From Stereocaulon alpinum (taxonomy: Eukaryota; Ascomycota; Lecanoromycetes; Lecanorales; Stereocaulaceae), in NCBI GenBank assembly GCA_018257865.1, contig JAEUBA010000001.1, positions 744,001 through 808,000 on the forward strand: a DNA stretch of 64,000 bases, given 5' to 3'. Position numbers and translations under genes: made by a program. The first letter of the stretch is position 1; each line of letters opens with the position of its first letter. Below the pieces are notes generated by a model. The model saw only the letters and a program-made list of their open reading frames with translations, was not told the origin of the DNA and made no database searches. Of the stretch, positions 20,560 through 34,980 are shown piece by piece.

Positions 20560-22060
20560 TGTAATCTAATTAGTTAGATTATAGCAAGCTCCTCCTTCTC
20601 CTTATAGGCTACAGTAAGGCTATCCTCTTCTTTATAGGTTATAGCCTACCTTTCTACTTAGACGTTAGTCTTTAACTCGATAGCGTTACTACTTACTAGT
20701 TACTTTAATACTTAGTAGTAGCGCTCCTTAGTTATAGCGTCTACTAAGTTATAATTACTATTAATCTACCGCACCTTATTAATTTCCCTTCTCTTATAGG
20801 ACTACCGTAGTCCTATTATATTAATTATTAGGCGCTTCTTAGCGGTAGTACTAAGGCGTATAATATAGTCGTATAGGGAGTAGGAGTTAGTATATAGGAT
20901 TAGTAGGATCTTTACCTAAGTAATAGTACTAATAGTAGACTATAGGGTAGTAGCGATATCGAACCCTACTACTATTATATATAACTTAGAGGTAAGTATA
21001 GATCTTATAACCCTTTTATACTTAGTACTACTCTAGTAGATTATATTACTACTAATACTAATAGTTAATTCGTCCAGCTGCTTCTTATTAGTAAGGACGA
21101 TAATATAGCTAATCTAGGAGCTAAGGTTAACGTTATTAGCGAAGGCTGTATTAACGAAGACTAGTAGTTTCAGCTTCTCTAGAGTAAGTTTAATAAATTA
21201 CAGGCCTCAGTAGTTATTTTCTCTTTACTAATTCAGCTATTTATTTAACCAATCAGCGTCTTCTTTCGCTGGGTGAGTAATTTAGGCTGCCTTTAACAGT
21301 GCGAAGGCTATCTCTAGTTAATATATAGAGGCTATATAGGCGCCCCTTACCCGTTCCTTAATATATTATGATTTAATATCGCTAGCGGTAGCGGCGTTAA
21401 TTATATTAATCTTGCTATATTACTATTACTGCGAGAGCTTTAGAATATTACTATTACTAGTTAAGATAACCGTGCTGTTAAAGGGGAGGTCCTTCTCTTT
21501 ATTAAGCTTTTCGATTAGCTTTGCTAGAAAGCCTATATTAAGGCGTGCTTGCTCTTCTAGCTCTAAGTATTCGGTTGTCCCGTAAAATAGTAAGTCGTTA
21601 GTCTGCAAGCTAATAATTACCTACTTAGAGAATATTAGGTAGGGATTAAATAAGGAGACGGTAAGGCCTAGCTTTATAATATAGTAGTTATAGTAGGTTT
21701 TAAACTAATACGTCCCTACCTCTAGGACGCTATATAGCGGGCGGACTACTTTTAGTATATTATCTCCTAGGTCGGTGCCTTACGGCGGTTTTATATAGAT
21801 AGGGCGGCTTAGTACTAAAGTCGACTATATATAAGCTTATAAGATATCGCGTATATAGAGGTCTCTTAGTAGAATTGCGGCGAGGCAAATGATAAGGCGT
21901 TAGCTAGCGCGTTAAATTATTGGTAACTATGTTAGTACTATTACGGGCTAGCCTTTCGTTACTTGCTAGTCCTTTATTACTTGCTAGTGTTTATATACGT
22001 TGGCGTTAATCTAACGCTAGGCCCCTTTGGCCTTAGCGCCTACTAAGCTGCGTCCCTAAT
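20560..22060 (-). pseudogene. Copia pol remnant: reverse transcriptase end and RNase H
   Basis: Minus-strand reading gives Copia RT-like pieces (ILKVVRPLYSVLEVG; QTNDLLFYGTTEYLELEEQA) followed by RNase H-like pieces (LKLLVFVNTAFANNVNLSS; STKYKRVIRSILTSKLY; TNSYSLYDYI), interrupted by many TAG/TAA codons. These match the order of the fungal Copia polyprotein C-terminus. Only a 60-codon stretch (21426-21608) stays open. RIP-type C:G to T:A change explains the stops. The RT start and everything upstream are missing on this side. Confidence 0.8.
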
Positions 22061-22689
22061 ATATTATATACACGCTCTATATATATAGCTTTCCTTCCTT
22101 AGATTTATTCTCCTAGTCTAATAACACCCCTATTAACTCGCTCTAGGCCGGCCCCTAATATTAGAATAAATCTTATAACTTACCCCTGCCCTCGTGAGTA
22201 TATCAGCGAGGTTAAATAAATAATATAAACCTACTTAGTATTCGACCCTACTAAGGCAGTAGAAGAAACTAAATAACCCGCTAGAGGCGAAGACTATAAG
22301 GAGTAGTTACTAGCAGATAAAGCCGTTAGGATAGTACTTTAAAGCTAAAGAGGTACTAGCCTATAAACTATTAATAATTAAAAGAGGCTGCAGCCTACTA
22401 CTATAATATTACTAGTACCAGCGGGTGTTAAAGAAAATTTCTATAAACCTAATAATATAATTCTAATCCTACTATAGCAACCCTACTTACCTAAATACTA
22501 AGTACCTTAGTCTTCGTCCCTCTACCTACCTATCCACCCTACCTAAATTCGCTACCGTATACTCGTATACTATCTTATAAGAGTATACGCTAAAGTATAC
22601 CTCCTAACCGTCTAGGATTCTTATCTAGAAGCTAATCCCTAGTACCTATACCCTCTCCTTTAAATCCTAACGACCCCCTACCCTTAATT

Positions 22690-25600
22690 AAAACTTCTAA
22701 GCTAGAAGACGTAGAGGACTTAAGCTCTAAAGAAGCTACTAAAAAAATAGTTACTATACCCCCTCCGCTAACTACTAATATAGGTGATACGCTAGCCTTT
22801 ACTAAGGCCTAGACTACCTTTATAATAATAACTACTATCTAAGCTGCCGTAGCGGCGGCCCTTATAGCGAATACCCTCCCGCCTATACCTCCTAATCCTT
22901 AACGTTAGTAGAGAGCCCTTACCGCTAATCTCTAGCTATTAATAGACTATTACCTTCCTAAGCCTACCTCCAGTAGCTCTCCCGTTAATCTATCTAAAAT
23001 TAAGTATCCCTGTGATCGTTTTAGCAATTATAAGGGTGAGGTTAAGTATAATTCGTAGAAGATAGTAATAAAGCTATTTATTAAGGAATACCCTACTAAC
23101 TTCTAGGAAGGATTAAAGTAAGTCTCTACCTACTTTAAATACTCCTCTAGCGAAGCTTAAACCTTAATCCTTTAGTATATAGATCTTAATTATATAAGCC
23201 CTACTAAGAACGCCTCTAATATCTTAAAGATACTAGACTAGCGTTTTTTTAATTATAATTATATCTAGTCTACCCGCCTTATATATTATAAGCTCGAAAT
23301 AGGATTAATAACCTATAATAATTTCCGGATTAAATTTACCTAGCTTATAACTATAGAAAAAATTAATACGAAGCGCTAGTTTAAGGATCTATATAAGAAA
23401 ATCTCCCCCGCCCTAAAAAGGGATATCCGTACTAAGAAATATAAGATAAATAAGGACTATACTACCCTTAACGAGTTCCTCGCAGTCGCTAATTAGGAGA
23501 TATATAATATTAGAGCTAAAGAAGCTATAATAAAGCCTTATCTAAATACTAACCCTTATAGTATCTTTAAGATAAGGAGCTAGCGAGCCCCCTTACCTAC
23601 TCTAATCCCTTATATAAACCGCTAAGTTACCTTTAGAGGTATAACTACCCGCTCCCCCTCTAATACCTATAAAGAGGAATATTATAAGGAGGAGCGTCCT
23701 ATATTAAAGGATAAGCCGAAGTATTTCTACTATAATAAGGAAGGCTACTTCGTCGCTAAATACCTTAAGTATCTCTACGAAGCAGTATAAGAAGTTACTA
23801 GCGAAGACGAGGACGTTAAAGATACTAAAGAAGTTAAGGAGTCGTTAGATTTAGAAAACTAGCTATCTTTAGGGAAGTCGCCCCTAAGGACCTACTATTC
23901 TTATTATCTATAGAATTCTATAATCCCTTTAGCAGACGCTTATTTATATATTCTATTACCTTAATAGCTTAGGATAAGGAATATAAATTAAAAGCTCTTA
24001 CTAATACTAGTACTACTATATACTTATTTATTAATAAAAAAGAAGTATAAATCCTTTCTAATACCCTTAATATTATCCCTATTCCCCTTTCCAAACCCCG
24101 ATACCTTTACGGATATAATAGTAAAATACGAAGGAAGCCTATTACCTATACTATCTATCCCTTAATACAGGTTAGCGACTATATAGAGTCTACTATACCT
24201 ATACTTATTACTAACTTAGGTAATTAATATATTATCCTTAGTAAGCTATAGATAAATAAGTATAAGGTCCTACTAGATATAGCAGATAATCGTATTATCT
24301 TTATACTAAGGCGTTACGACTATACGGGTATACCTACGCCTAAGCCGCCTACCTCTAGTCTAGGAGTTAAAGCTAAATTAACTACCTTAAAGCCGGTAAA
24401 GTCTACTAAGATCGCTATAGTAAAACCTAAGCCGAAGAAGGTTAGCCCTACTCAGCCTACTCCTCCCCCGCCTAAAGAAAATAAGGCGTTAGATATTAGT
24501 TAAATTAGTATAGCAGCCTTCCACCTGCTAGCCTAGAATCTAAAGAAGTACTAAGTTTAGTACTTCTCTATAACCCTTACTAGAATAGACTATCAACTAA
24601 GAAAAGACGTTCTAACGGAAGTAATACGCGAGACTACCGTTTATACTAAGGATAATATTAAAAAGAAGCTCCTAAAGGAGTACTATAACTTAATTAATAT
24701 CTTCGATAAAGATAAGGTAAAGGTTCTCCCTCTATATCGACTATATAATTATAAGATTAAATTAGAGCTAGGGAAGAAGCTACTATAGAGCCGACTATAC
24801 CTAATATCTAGCTTTAAGCTATAAAAGGTAAAAGAATACCTTAAAGAGAATCTAAAAAAGGGCTTTATCTTACTAAGTACTACTCCGTATATATCCCCTA
24901 TACTATTTATATAGAAGAAGGATAGTAGCTTAAGATTCTGCGTAGACTACTATAGACTTAATACTATTATAATTCGGAACCGCTATCTAATCCTATTAAT
25001 TAAAGAAGCCTTAGCTTATATAGTAGGTTATAAGTACCTTACTAAGCTTAATATTATTACTATATTTAATAAGCTTAGAATATATCTAGATAGTAAAGAC
25101 TATACTACCTTTACTACTTCTTTCGGAGTATTTAAATACTATATATTACCTTTTAGACTAACCGGAGGCCCTACCTCCTACTAGTAATATATAAATAATA
25201 CCTTATTTAAGTATCTTAACAACTTTTACTAAGTATACTTAGATAATATCCTAATTTATAGTAAGACTAAGAAGGAGTACTAAAAGTATATTAGAAAGGT
25301 CCTTATACAACTGCGCGAAGTAGGCCTTTAGGTAGATATCGATAAATACGAGTTCTATATATAAGAGACGAAGTTTTTAGGATTAATAGTATCTACTAGT
25401 AGACTGAGAATAGACCCTAATAAGGTTAAAGTAGTCGCTAACTAAGAACCCCTTACCTACCTAAAGGAGATATAAGTATTCGTTAGCTTCTATAACTTCT
25501 ACTATTAATTTATTAAGGACTTCTTAAAGACGGTAAAACTACTAGTAGCGCTTACTAAAAAAGATTACCCGTTCCGTTAGTCCGAAGTATATTAATTAGC

Positions 25601-27430
25601 CTTCGAAGAGATAAAGGATCTAGTAACTAGTGCCCTAGTACTAAGGTACTATAAAAGATCTTAACTAGCGGTACTAGAGACTAACTCCTTAGACTATATT
25701 AATAACGGAGTATTATCGCAAGCGGATAATAATAGGGTACTATATTTAGTTATATTCTATAGTAAGAACTTACTACCGGTAGAATATAACTACGAGATTT
25801 ATAATAAGGAACTACTAGCGATAGTTCGCTACCTAAAGTACTAGCGCCCTAAACTTAAGTCGACGGATATCCTAATTTAGATCTTTACCGACTATAAAAG
25901 CTTAGAGTACTTTATATAAATAAAGGAGCTTACCCGCTGTTAAGCTAGATAGGCTGAGAAGTTAGTAGACTATAACTTTAAGATTATATACCGCACTAGG
26001 AAGTCTAATAGGAAAGTAGATACCCTAACTAAGTTACCTAACTCAGTGCCTACGGATAAGGACGACTTACGTCTAAAGCACTAGTATTATATACTACTAT
26101 TACCTAAGTATTTCTAAGGCTATAATCTAACCTTCTTAGTTAAGGAGGGGGGTAAGCCTACGGAGGAGCAAATTAACATACTAATAGACGAGGACTTACC
26201 CCTCTACGCTAGAATTACGTTAGCAAATTAGGACGATAAGGACTATACGTAGGTCTAAGAGGCTATTAAGAAGAATCCTACCTAGATCTTCGACGGTATT
26301 AATCTAAGGTACTACTCCTAACGCTATTATACGCTCTTCTATAAAGAACGCCTTTAGGTCCCTGCTTTACTAAAGCTCTATATTAAGCTTATAAAGGAAA
26401 GCTATAATCTCCCCGTAAGCGGTTACTTAGGAAGAGACTATATACTAGAGATTCTAAAGTATTAATTCTACTAGCTAGGTATAAAAGAGGAAGTAGTACG
26501 CTATATCTATAACTACTATACGTATTAAAGAAGTAAAGTACTAAGAGATTAGTATAACAGACTCCTATAACCCCTACTAACTCTAAAATAGCGTTAGTAG
26601 GATATCTTAATAGACTTTATTACTAGTCTCCTAATATCTAATAATCGCAACGCTATTTATATACTAGTAGATCGCCTTACTAAGGAACGGCACTACGCCC
26701 TATATATAGCTACGGACGAAGGAACCTCTATAGAGGCTATAGTAGACATCTTACTTAACTACGTCTTCCGTACCTACGGTCTACCTAATTTAATAGTATT
26801 AGATCGAGGCCTATAGTTTATCTTATTAGTATAGAAGGCCTTATATAAGCGGTTACGAATTAAAGTAAAGCTATCTATAGCGTTCTACCCGGAAACTAAT
26901 AGATAAACTAAAAGGGCTAATTAGGATATCGAGCGATAATTAAGGATATACTACTCCTATATATAGGATAATTAGTTACGTTAGCTACCTATCGCTAAAT
27001 TTACTAATAATAACGCTATCGCTAATACTATTAGTATATCTCCTTTCTTCGCTAATAAAGGCTTCTATCCCCGTATATCTTTCTCGCCGCTAATAGAGCC
27101 TAGCCCCTCCGCCTAAGAAAGGACGTAGGCTGCTAAGGCTAATAATATTACGGATAAAATAGCAGATATATTAGAATTTATTAAGGAACAGTCCGCCTAG
27201 AGCTATAAAAGGATAATAGACTAGGCGAATCGCTACTAATCTAATATATCCTATAAAGTAGGAGATTTAGTCTTCCTATCTAGTAGGAATATTACTACGG
27301 TACGGCTGAGTAAGAAGCTAGACGATAAGATACTAAGGCTATTTAAAGTTATAGAGAAAGTAGGATATTTCTACCGCCTAGAGCTTAGTACTAATATAGT
27401 TAATAGTTCTTCTTATTATAATAATATCTA
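22690..27430 (+). pseudogene. Ty3/Gypsy gag-pol remnant, plus strand, RIP-inactivated
   Basis: Plus-strand reading gives Gag-like sequence with a decayed zinc knuckle (YFYYNKEGYFVAKY, about 23.7 kb), protease-like sequence, reverse transcriptase (SLRFCVDYYRLN; FNKLRIYLDSKDYTTFTTSF; VYLDNILIYS at about 25,232, where YLDD has become YLDN), RNase H (FYSKNLLPVEYNYEIYNKEL), integrase (VDRLTKERHYALYIATDEGT; IVLDRGL; SIAFYPETNR) and a C-terminal SKKLDDKILRLFKVIEKVG block. Dozens of TAG/TAA codons interrupt it, but pol seems to stay in one frame. Its LTRs could not be placed, so the borders are the coding limits only. Confidence 0.85.
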
Positions 27431-27448
27431 AATATTCTCTTAAGATCG

Positions 27449-27675
27449 TATATCGCTATCGCGTAATCAGCGTATATTATTAGCTACTAATATATTACTT
27501 ATAGGTATAACTTATATATATACTTAATATTATACGTCGCTATCACGTAACCGGCGTATATTATTAGCTGCTAATATATTACTTATAGATATAATATATA
27601 TATATACTTAATATTATACGTCGCTATTATATAACCGGCGCGTATTACTAGCTGCTAATACTTATAAACTATATT
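27449..27675. repeat. 84-bp tandem repeat, about 2.7 copies
   Basis: Copies begin near 27454, 27538 and 27622 with CGCTATC or CGCTATT and include GGCGTATATTATTAGCTG-type sequence. The period is a multiple of three and it follows the end of the plus-strand Gypsy pol frame, so it may have coded a 28-residue C-terminal repeat before RIP. Confidence 0.75.
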
Positions 27676-28429
27676 ATCGATATACCTTTACCCTATAGGA
27701 CTTATTTCTATATAGGGAATAATAATTACGATCGTAGTAATACTCCTCCCTATTAATATTATAAGGATAGCTACTATAGGCTTAATCGTTATTATAAGGT
27801 ATATTATTCTAATAGCTCTACTACGTCGCCTCCTAATATATCTAAATCCTAGAGCCGTTTCGTCGGTCTATACAGCGATCAGTACGGCGTTATAAGCGCG
27901 AAGGCTAGACTTACTAAGTACGACGTAAGCGTAAGAAAATTAGGAAGCGTATTACCTAATAGCGAAAAGCGTAAAGCTAAACTATAGTAATAAGTAGGGT
28001 AGCTCCTATAATAATTACTAATCTCTAATAAGAACTTACGGCGGTAAGATAGTAGGTTATAGAACTTAAGTAAACTATTGCTAACTAGCAGTTTAAGTTA
28101 GGAACCCTCTAATAAATAATTACTAAGTATACTAAGGAGATAGAGAGTCTCTAGTAATATATTAAGCTCCTAAAGGAGTAATTATACCGCTATATATTAG
28201 CGTAGAGACGGCGTTAGGATATTTATTTATTTTTTCCTTCTTCTTTTCTTCTACTAATATTTAGTAGCGCACCCGTATACGTCGTCTTACTAATATAAGA
28301 TAGATATTCAGCTAGTAATTAATTTAATCTCTTCTTTATTCTACTAAGGTATAAGTAAGTAAGTATAATAATTATAGAGGAGTATACTTATAGTATAAGA
28401 CTATTTACTTATAAGGTTTATAATTATTA

Positions 28430-31400
28430 TAACTTATATCGTCGCCGCCGCTTACTCGCTGCTATTAGTAGTATTTAAAGAACTAGAGATCGTATACACT
28501 TACTAACCGTCTACTTATTAAAGGCTTAAGTTAAATTACGGGTATCCTTAAGCTCTTCGTCTAGTAACTACTAGTTATATTCTTTACCCTAGCTAGTCTA
28601 TTTAACCTTATACTAGATACCTTACTTATCTTAAACCTTATCTATAATTTCTTTAACCTCCTATATCTTATTATTATTAATAAGTTTAAGGGCTTATATA
28701 AAGTTCGCTAACGTCGTATTACTATCGCAAAGGTAGTATAGTTCTAATAATAAGATATAAAAAGTATTATAGATTCTATAAGTTTACAGTAGTAGAAGGT
28801 AGTAAGCCTACGCTCCTACTTTATTAGTAATCCTAAAAGGCCCTACGAATTTATAAGATAACTTTTTACTTAAGCGTTTTTACTTAAGATTCTTAGTTAA
28901 TAGTATTACTAGATCTCTAACCTTATAGCTTTAAAGCTTATAATTTTTATTATACTACTTAGCTTAAGACTCTCTAGCGCGCTATAGGCGTTCCGTAGCT
29001 TTATCTCTTAATACTTATAGTAATCTAATCCTCTTATTTATAGTAGGTATCCTCCCCTTAAGGGACTCGTCCTTAAGCTCCTAACGAAGTTTAGGGTAAT
29101 ATCTATATATTAAGTAGAACGGCGTTATTCTAATAGAGGAATAAAGACTATTTATATATATAAATTCTGCTATTAGCAGCTGTTTCGCCTAAGTGGTCTG
29201 CTTATTATTAGTAAAGACCTATAAGTAGTACTCTAGTACCTAATTCTAGCGTTCCGTTTAACTATTAGTCTAAGGATAAAAGGCGGTACTTAGGCGGCGC
29301 TTAATCTTAAAGTAAAAATAAATAGCCGACTAGAAGGCGCTAGTAAATACTAAGCCTCTATCGCTAATAATACTATTAGGTATACCGTAATAGTATACTA
29401 CCTTAGTATAAAAAATATCCGCTAGCTTAGTAGCGTCGATTATAGTAGTAGTAGATATATACCTTACTATCTTCGTAAATCGATTAATAATTACTAGAAT
29501 AGCGTTATAGACTATATTCTTATATTTACTTAGGGGTAGACCTATAATAAAGTCTATTAAGAGCTCCTTTTATAGCTTATTAGTAATAGGAAGCGAACTT
29601 AGTTCGCTATAGGGGTAATAATAGGGAGCCTTAGTTCTTTAGTAGATATTATAAGTCTTAATATACTTATTAACCTAATTAGAACTCCTATACTAAAAGT
29701 ATTTATAGGTAAGTAACTTATACGTCTTCTTAGCGCTAAAGTACCCTACTAAGGGATTATTATAGTATTTACTAATAAGTTCTTCCCTTAAGGCTTTATC
29801 TCTAGGGATATATAGGCGGTTATTATTTCTTAATAAACCTTCTAGGTCTAAAGCTTATACCTTACTTCGGAGATAGCGCTGCGACAGCGTACCCTTATTT
29901 ATAGAAAAGGATTTCGTCTAATTATTAGCAGCTTATAAGTCTTAAATTAAAGTCTTAATTAAATATTAAGGATTCTTATAAGCTAACTTAATAATACCTC
30001 TTATATCTTTCTAAGGAATAATAACTTAAAGGCCTATAATTTAAAACGCCGGCGATATCGCTGCGATAATTTCTTTACCTTCCTTATCTCTACCCTAAAG
30101 TGCGAGTTTATTCTGTAACGTTAGTAATAACTTAGTATTTAGTAGGGAACTTCCTTTATAATTAGGGCGTTATAATAGCGGATCCGCAGGATTCGTTTTT
30201 CTAGTATAATAAGTAATTTCGAAATTAAAAGTAGCGAGCGTTAGCGCCTATCTAGCTTACTAGGAATTTAATTACTTCTACTTTATAAAGCCCTTAAGAT
30301 TATTATAATTAGTAAGAACCTTAATAGTAAACGGGCTACCTTCTAAGTAGTACCGCTACTATTTTATTACCGCTACTATAGCGAGTAATTCTTAGTTATA
30401 AACCTTATAATTCTACTCCGTAGGAATTATCTTTTAGGACTAAAAGGTAATTAGGTATTAGTAGCTATTATTATCCAGCTGCGTAAGTACTACTATAATA
30501 GTAAAGTTAGAGGCGTTAGTTTCTATACGCAACTTTACTTTTAGGTTAAAGTAGCGGAGAAACGGCGTACTAGAAAAGATATCCTAAAGCTTTTAAAAAG
30601 TACCTTCAGTACTATTATTCTACTAAAGTTAACCTACCTTTTTCCTATCCTTACTGCCTTTAAGTAAGTCGGTTAGAGGCGCAGTAATAGTAGCGTAATT
30701 ATAAATAAACCGCTAGTAGAAATTTATAAAGCCTAAAAAGACTTATATATCTTAAAAGATCTCTAGCCTAAGCTATTCCCTAATTATTATTACGCGTTCC
30801 TAATCTATTGCTACGCTATTAGTAGATATAATAAATCTAAGAAATTTAACCCGTTTAGTACTAAACTAACACTTCTTTAGGTTAGCGAAAAGCGAGAATT
30901 AACGTAATTATTCTAGTATTTACTAAATATACCGCTAGTAGTCCGCTAGGTTCGCGCTATAAATTAAGATATTATCGAGATAGATAATATACGAAATATT
31001 AATAAGCCTTATAAGAGCCCTATTAATATACGCTTAAAACGTCGCTAGGGCGTTAGCGAGCCTAAAAGGTATAACTAAGTATTTAAAGTAGCTATAGCGG
31101 GTACGGAACGTAGTCTTCTACTTATTACCTTCTTTAATTTAGATCTTATAATAGGTATCCTTTAAGTCTAACTTAGTAAACTTTTTAGCTCTATATAGGC
31201 GGTCTAATATCTTAGTAATTAGAGGTAATAGGTATCGATTTTTAATAGTTATTATATTTAACCCCTAATAATTAATATAAAGACGTAGCCTACTATCCTT
31301 CTTTAATATAAAGAGGATAGGTACTCCGGCTAAAGAAACTAAATAGTATATCTAGCCTTTTATAAGTATATTATTAAGATAGCGCCGCAGCTCCGCTAGC

Positions 31401-33400
31401 TTAGATTAAGATAGATTATAGAGAGGCCTATAAGGCGGCTCCTTACTATCCTTAATATTAATTATATAGTCGCCTTCCTTTAATAAGGGTAAGGTTCCAG
31501 CTTTCTTATTTAAGAAGATATTAAAGAACTTTAGTAGTTCCTTTAGAATCTATTCTAAGCTTCCTCTATCTAAGTAATTAGTCGCTATAGCAGCGTATAT
31601 AATTATATAAACTTTAGGCTCCTTCTTAAGGTAATAGCCGAAGATAGTAGGCTTATTAACCTAAAACTTTTTAGTATTAACCTTAAACCGCTACTGCTCC
31701 GCTAAAGGATCGAGTAAAATCTTTATTTACTTTAACCCTAGTATACTAACTATAATATTAGGACCCTTAAGATTAATAGTATAGAAAAGTATACTATACT
31801 CCTTACTATAGCCCTAGCTATTAATAAGTATATACTTAAATTAATAGGTACTATAGACGTATATACTAAAGCTACTTAAAGCTTCTAGTAGCGGTAAGTT
31901 AGTAGTAGAAGGTAGTAGGTCCTATTAAACTATAAACTTCTAAGAGATTAAATTAAGCTATAATCTAGTATCTAGTAAAGTAGTAACCTACTATAGGCTA
32001 GTATTAAGTATTATCTAACCCTTAGTTAGGATAGAAGGACTTACCTCTACTTTTTAGATTTCTTCCCCTACTTCTAAGGCGGTTACGGGGGCTAATTATT
32101 TTTTACTAATACTATACTAATACTAGTATAAGTTATAGGCTTATCGCGATTAGGATAATTTAGGCTTATATAGCCTAGCTTTCTATAATAATAGTAGATA
32201 AGCTTAGTTACTAAATCTAAATTAGTCTTCTACTTTAGACTCCTTAAATAAGATTTATTTCGCGCTAACTATAAGCTATTAACCCTTAGGCCTAGCCTAT
32301 TAGGCTTAGAAATCTATTATTCTAATAGGCAGCTCCCTTATAACTTAGAGGCTCTATAGTTAGATAATTTCCTATAAGTACTTAAGCTGCTGCCTCTATA
32401 ACACTCGCGCCCTATAGTATTCTCTTATATAATAGCTTAGGTAATAATATTATCTTTATTATTAAATACCTTACCTATACTTAAGATTTTATTCTTCAGC
32501 TCCGGTCTTAACTTAGCTAAGAAGAGGTTAGCTTTAAGCTTTAGGGCTATAAGCGGTAGGTTAGCTTCTAACTCCTCTAAATAGGCCTTAAATATAGTAA
32601 CTTTCTAGTTAGAACGTTACTTTACCTCCTTAAACCTTTTATAGGCGAGGAGACGGCGGTTAATAGGATCTATAACTAAATTATATAGGAATTACTTAAA
32701 GAATTCGAACGTTATATTATCCTATCTATAGTCCTTTAGGTAGGTATTCTACTAGGAATTTAGGTTATCTTCTAGGGCATCTATATAGTAGACTATCTTA
32801 GATAGTTTAGTAGTAAAGTACTCCGGACTCTTAAGAAACTTCTTCTCTAAGTTAGTAAACTAGCGTAGGTATTTACCCTCGCTAATTCCCTTATAGGGTT
32901 ATATATTCTTAGGCCGAAAGCTTTTTAGTACTAGGGGTTTTTAGAGTCTAATAGGTAGGTTCGTAAGCGCGCTAAAGGTAGGCGTTATAAGATATAAAGG
33001 AATCCTTTAGCTAGTAATATTAACTAATTATACTAATATAGCGGTAGTAAGATATTATTCCTCCTCTTAAACTATCCCTATAGGTATTCTAATAGTACTC
33101 TATAACCTAGGGTATTAAATTATATCGTTTTCAGCTTCTAATACTAATAATTCGCGTAGTTGCTTTAGGCGGCGATTTATCGCTTAGACTTCTTATAAGC
33201 GTTACTTAAGATTAGTGTTATCTAAATTAGAGGTATTTAGCTAAGACTCTCTATCAGTCCTATAGCTCTCTATAGGATTATTATTATTATTAATATTATT
33301 AGGTTCTTCGGCGTTAGTAACGGTTATAGTAGTATAACTACGCGTCCGACCTAATATCGCAGTAACTCTAAGCCTCTCCCTTAAAAAGGTAGAGAAATTA
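28430..33400 (-). pseudogene. Ty3/Gypsy chromovirus gag-pol remnant, minus strand, RIP-inactivated
   Basis: Minus-strand reading from about 33.4 kb gives Gag-like sequence (FTNLEKKFLKSPEYFTTKLS; ANLFLAKLRPELKNKIL), reverse transcriptase (FTKLDLKDTYYKIQIKEG; IIYLDNILIYS near 30.98 kb), RNase H (QNYKVYNQELLAIV), integrase (LPITNKLQKELLIDFIIGLP; ISDRGLVFTSAFQ; TAFYPQTNSQTERQNQ), the SKKLSYKFVGPF block and a chromodomain (EVKEIIDKV then YKVK with TAG where Trp stood, about 28.58-28.67 kb). Only stop codons, chiefly TAG, break it. It is a different lineage from the plus-strand copy: their RT sequences differ clearly. LTRs not located. Confidence 0.85.
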
Positions 33401-33649
33401 GAACTATAAAGGCTAGCGACGCCGGCTCTAAGCTAGTATACTAAGGTATAAGAGACGTAAAGTTACTAGATTTAGGTATTAAGCAATAGATATAATTATA
33501 TTACTTAGTAGTTAAGTGGTAGCAGAACTAATTTCTAAAGATCCCTAAAACACGAGGGAGTCCTAGGTAGTAATACTATTACCAAGCCCCTAGACCCTAA
33601 TTAATATCATTACGTTAGCGTGGCTATAACGCGCACACGCTTGAGGGTT

Positions 33650-34980
33650 GATACTTACCGTTAGGTCTAGGTTTACTTAGATATTAAGATCGGCTACGGC
33701 TGCTGGCGTCTTAGTTGCTAGATTCTTAGTAGCAGTAGCGGCGGTCTATATATATTATTTCGCTTAGCGATAGAAGGCTGCGGCGGTCTTATAGGGCTAT
33801 AGATAATTAGAGGTCTTAGATAAGGTCTGTAATAGTAGTAGGCGGTTTTCGGTAAACGAATTCGCAGGCAGGTATTATTTCGCAGGCAGTAACGATTTTC
33901 TAGTAGATAAAGCTATCTATATAGAGGCTTTCGTCTAGGCTATATTATAGCTTTCTTAGTCTAGAAATTATAGCGTCTAGGTACTTAGTTAAAGTCTTAT
34001 CTTTATTACGGTTAATAAATAGTTGCAGGGATATACCGTTCTATTCGTTAAGGCGAGTAATTTAGTATTCTCTTCCTTTAAAGTTACTCTTAAACGTAAT
34101 TCTTAGTAAGTCTAGGTTTATTACTAGGAAGGATAATTAATTATTAAAGTAGAAATTAAGGGCGTCGCCGGTTAGTATATACTAAAAAGCTATATAAAGT
34201 TTAGTTAACGGTACCCCTACGTTAGAGGCGCTAGTTAGGAATATATTTAGCTTATAGTTAAAGGTATCGCTCCTTCTATTATATTTTATCTCTTCCGTAT
34301 AGATCTTAGCGAGTGAGGCGAGCTCTTAAGAAAGTCCTTACTCCTAGTAATTAAGGATAGCGTTATAGATCTTTATACTATTAATTAGGGTTATTTAGAA
34401 AGGGGTCTAGGGACGTATAACTTTACTAGTTATCTTAGAATTAATTAGCGGTAGTATAATAATCTTAGGTAGCAGGGATATAGTACTATCTAAGGTAGGC
34501 GTATTATTACTAGGAATAGCGAGTCTTAGAAGTAGTATATCTATAGGCTACTCCTTCTATAGTTCGACTAGTAGGCTTACTATATATTTATAGATATACG
34601 TCCCGTCTTTTAGTATATAGACGTTACGGTCGAATAGCAGGTCTTAGAGGTTATATAAGGTTTTCTTTTATACCCTATTAAGTAACCGCTCGTCCTAATC
34701 GCAGAAGTCTTCCCTAAGGTTTATCTATAGATTATATCCTCTTTCCTTATAGTATTTATAGTCGGATATTATCTTAGTAACGTATATTATTAGGGCTTTT
34801 ATAGTTACCTTACTAAGGTCTCTAAGGAAGATACTAGAGTTAGTTATAATACCCTTATTATCTTCTGTAGCAGCTAGGCGGTCTATCGTAGGTTTTGCGG
34901 TGATATCGTTAGTCTTAGTATTTTTGGATTCTAATCGAATTTGAAAATTTCGGTACCTTGCTGATCTGAGGTCGACAACT
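33650..34980 (-). pseudogene. Copia gag remnant
   Basis: Minus-strand reading downstream of the right LTR gives pieces such as SDTFNYKLNIFLTSASNVGV, YILTGDALNFYF and a NEQNGISLQLFI block, the pattern of fungal Copia Gag (CCHC-containing capsid precursor), with stops in between. It is the first gene segment of the outer Copia element. Beyond about 33.65 kb the sequence no longer fits Copia and passes into the 5' region of the minus-strand Gypsy copy. The exact junction is not visible to me. Confidence 0.7.
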
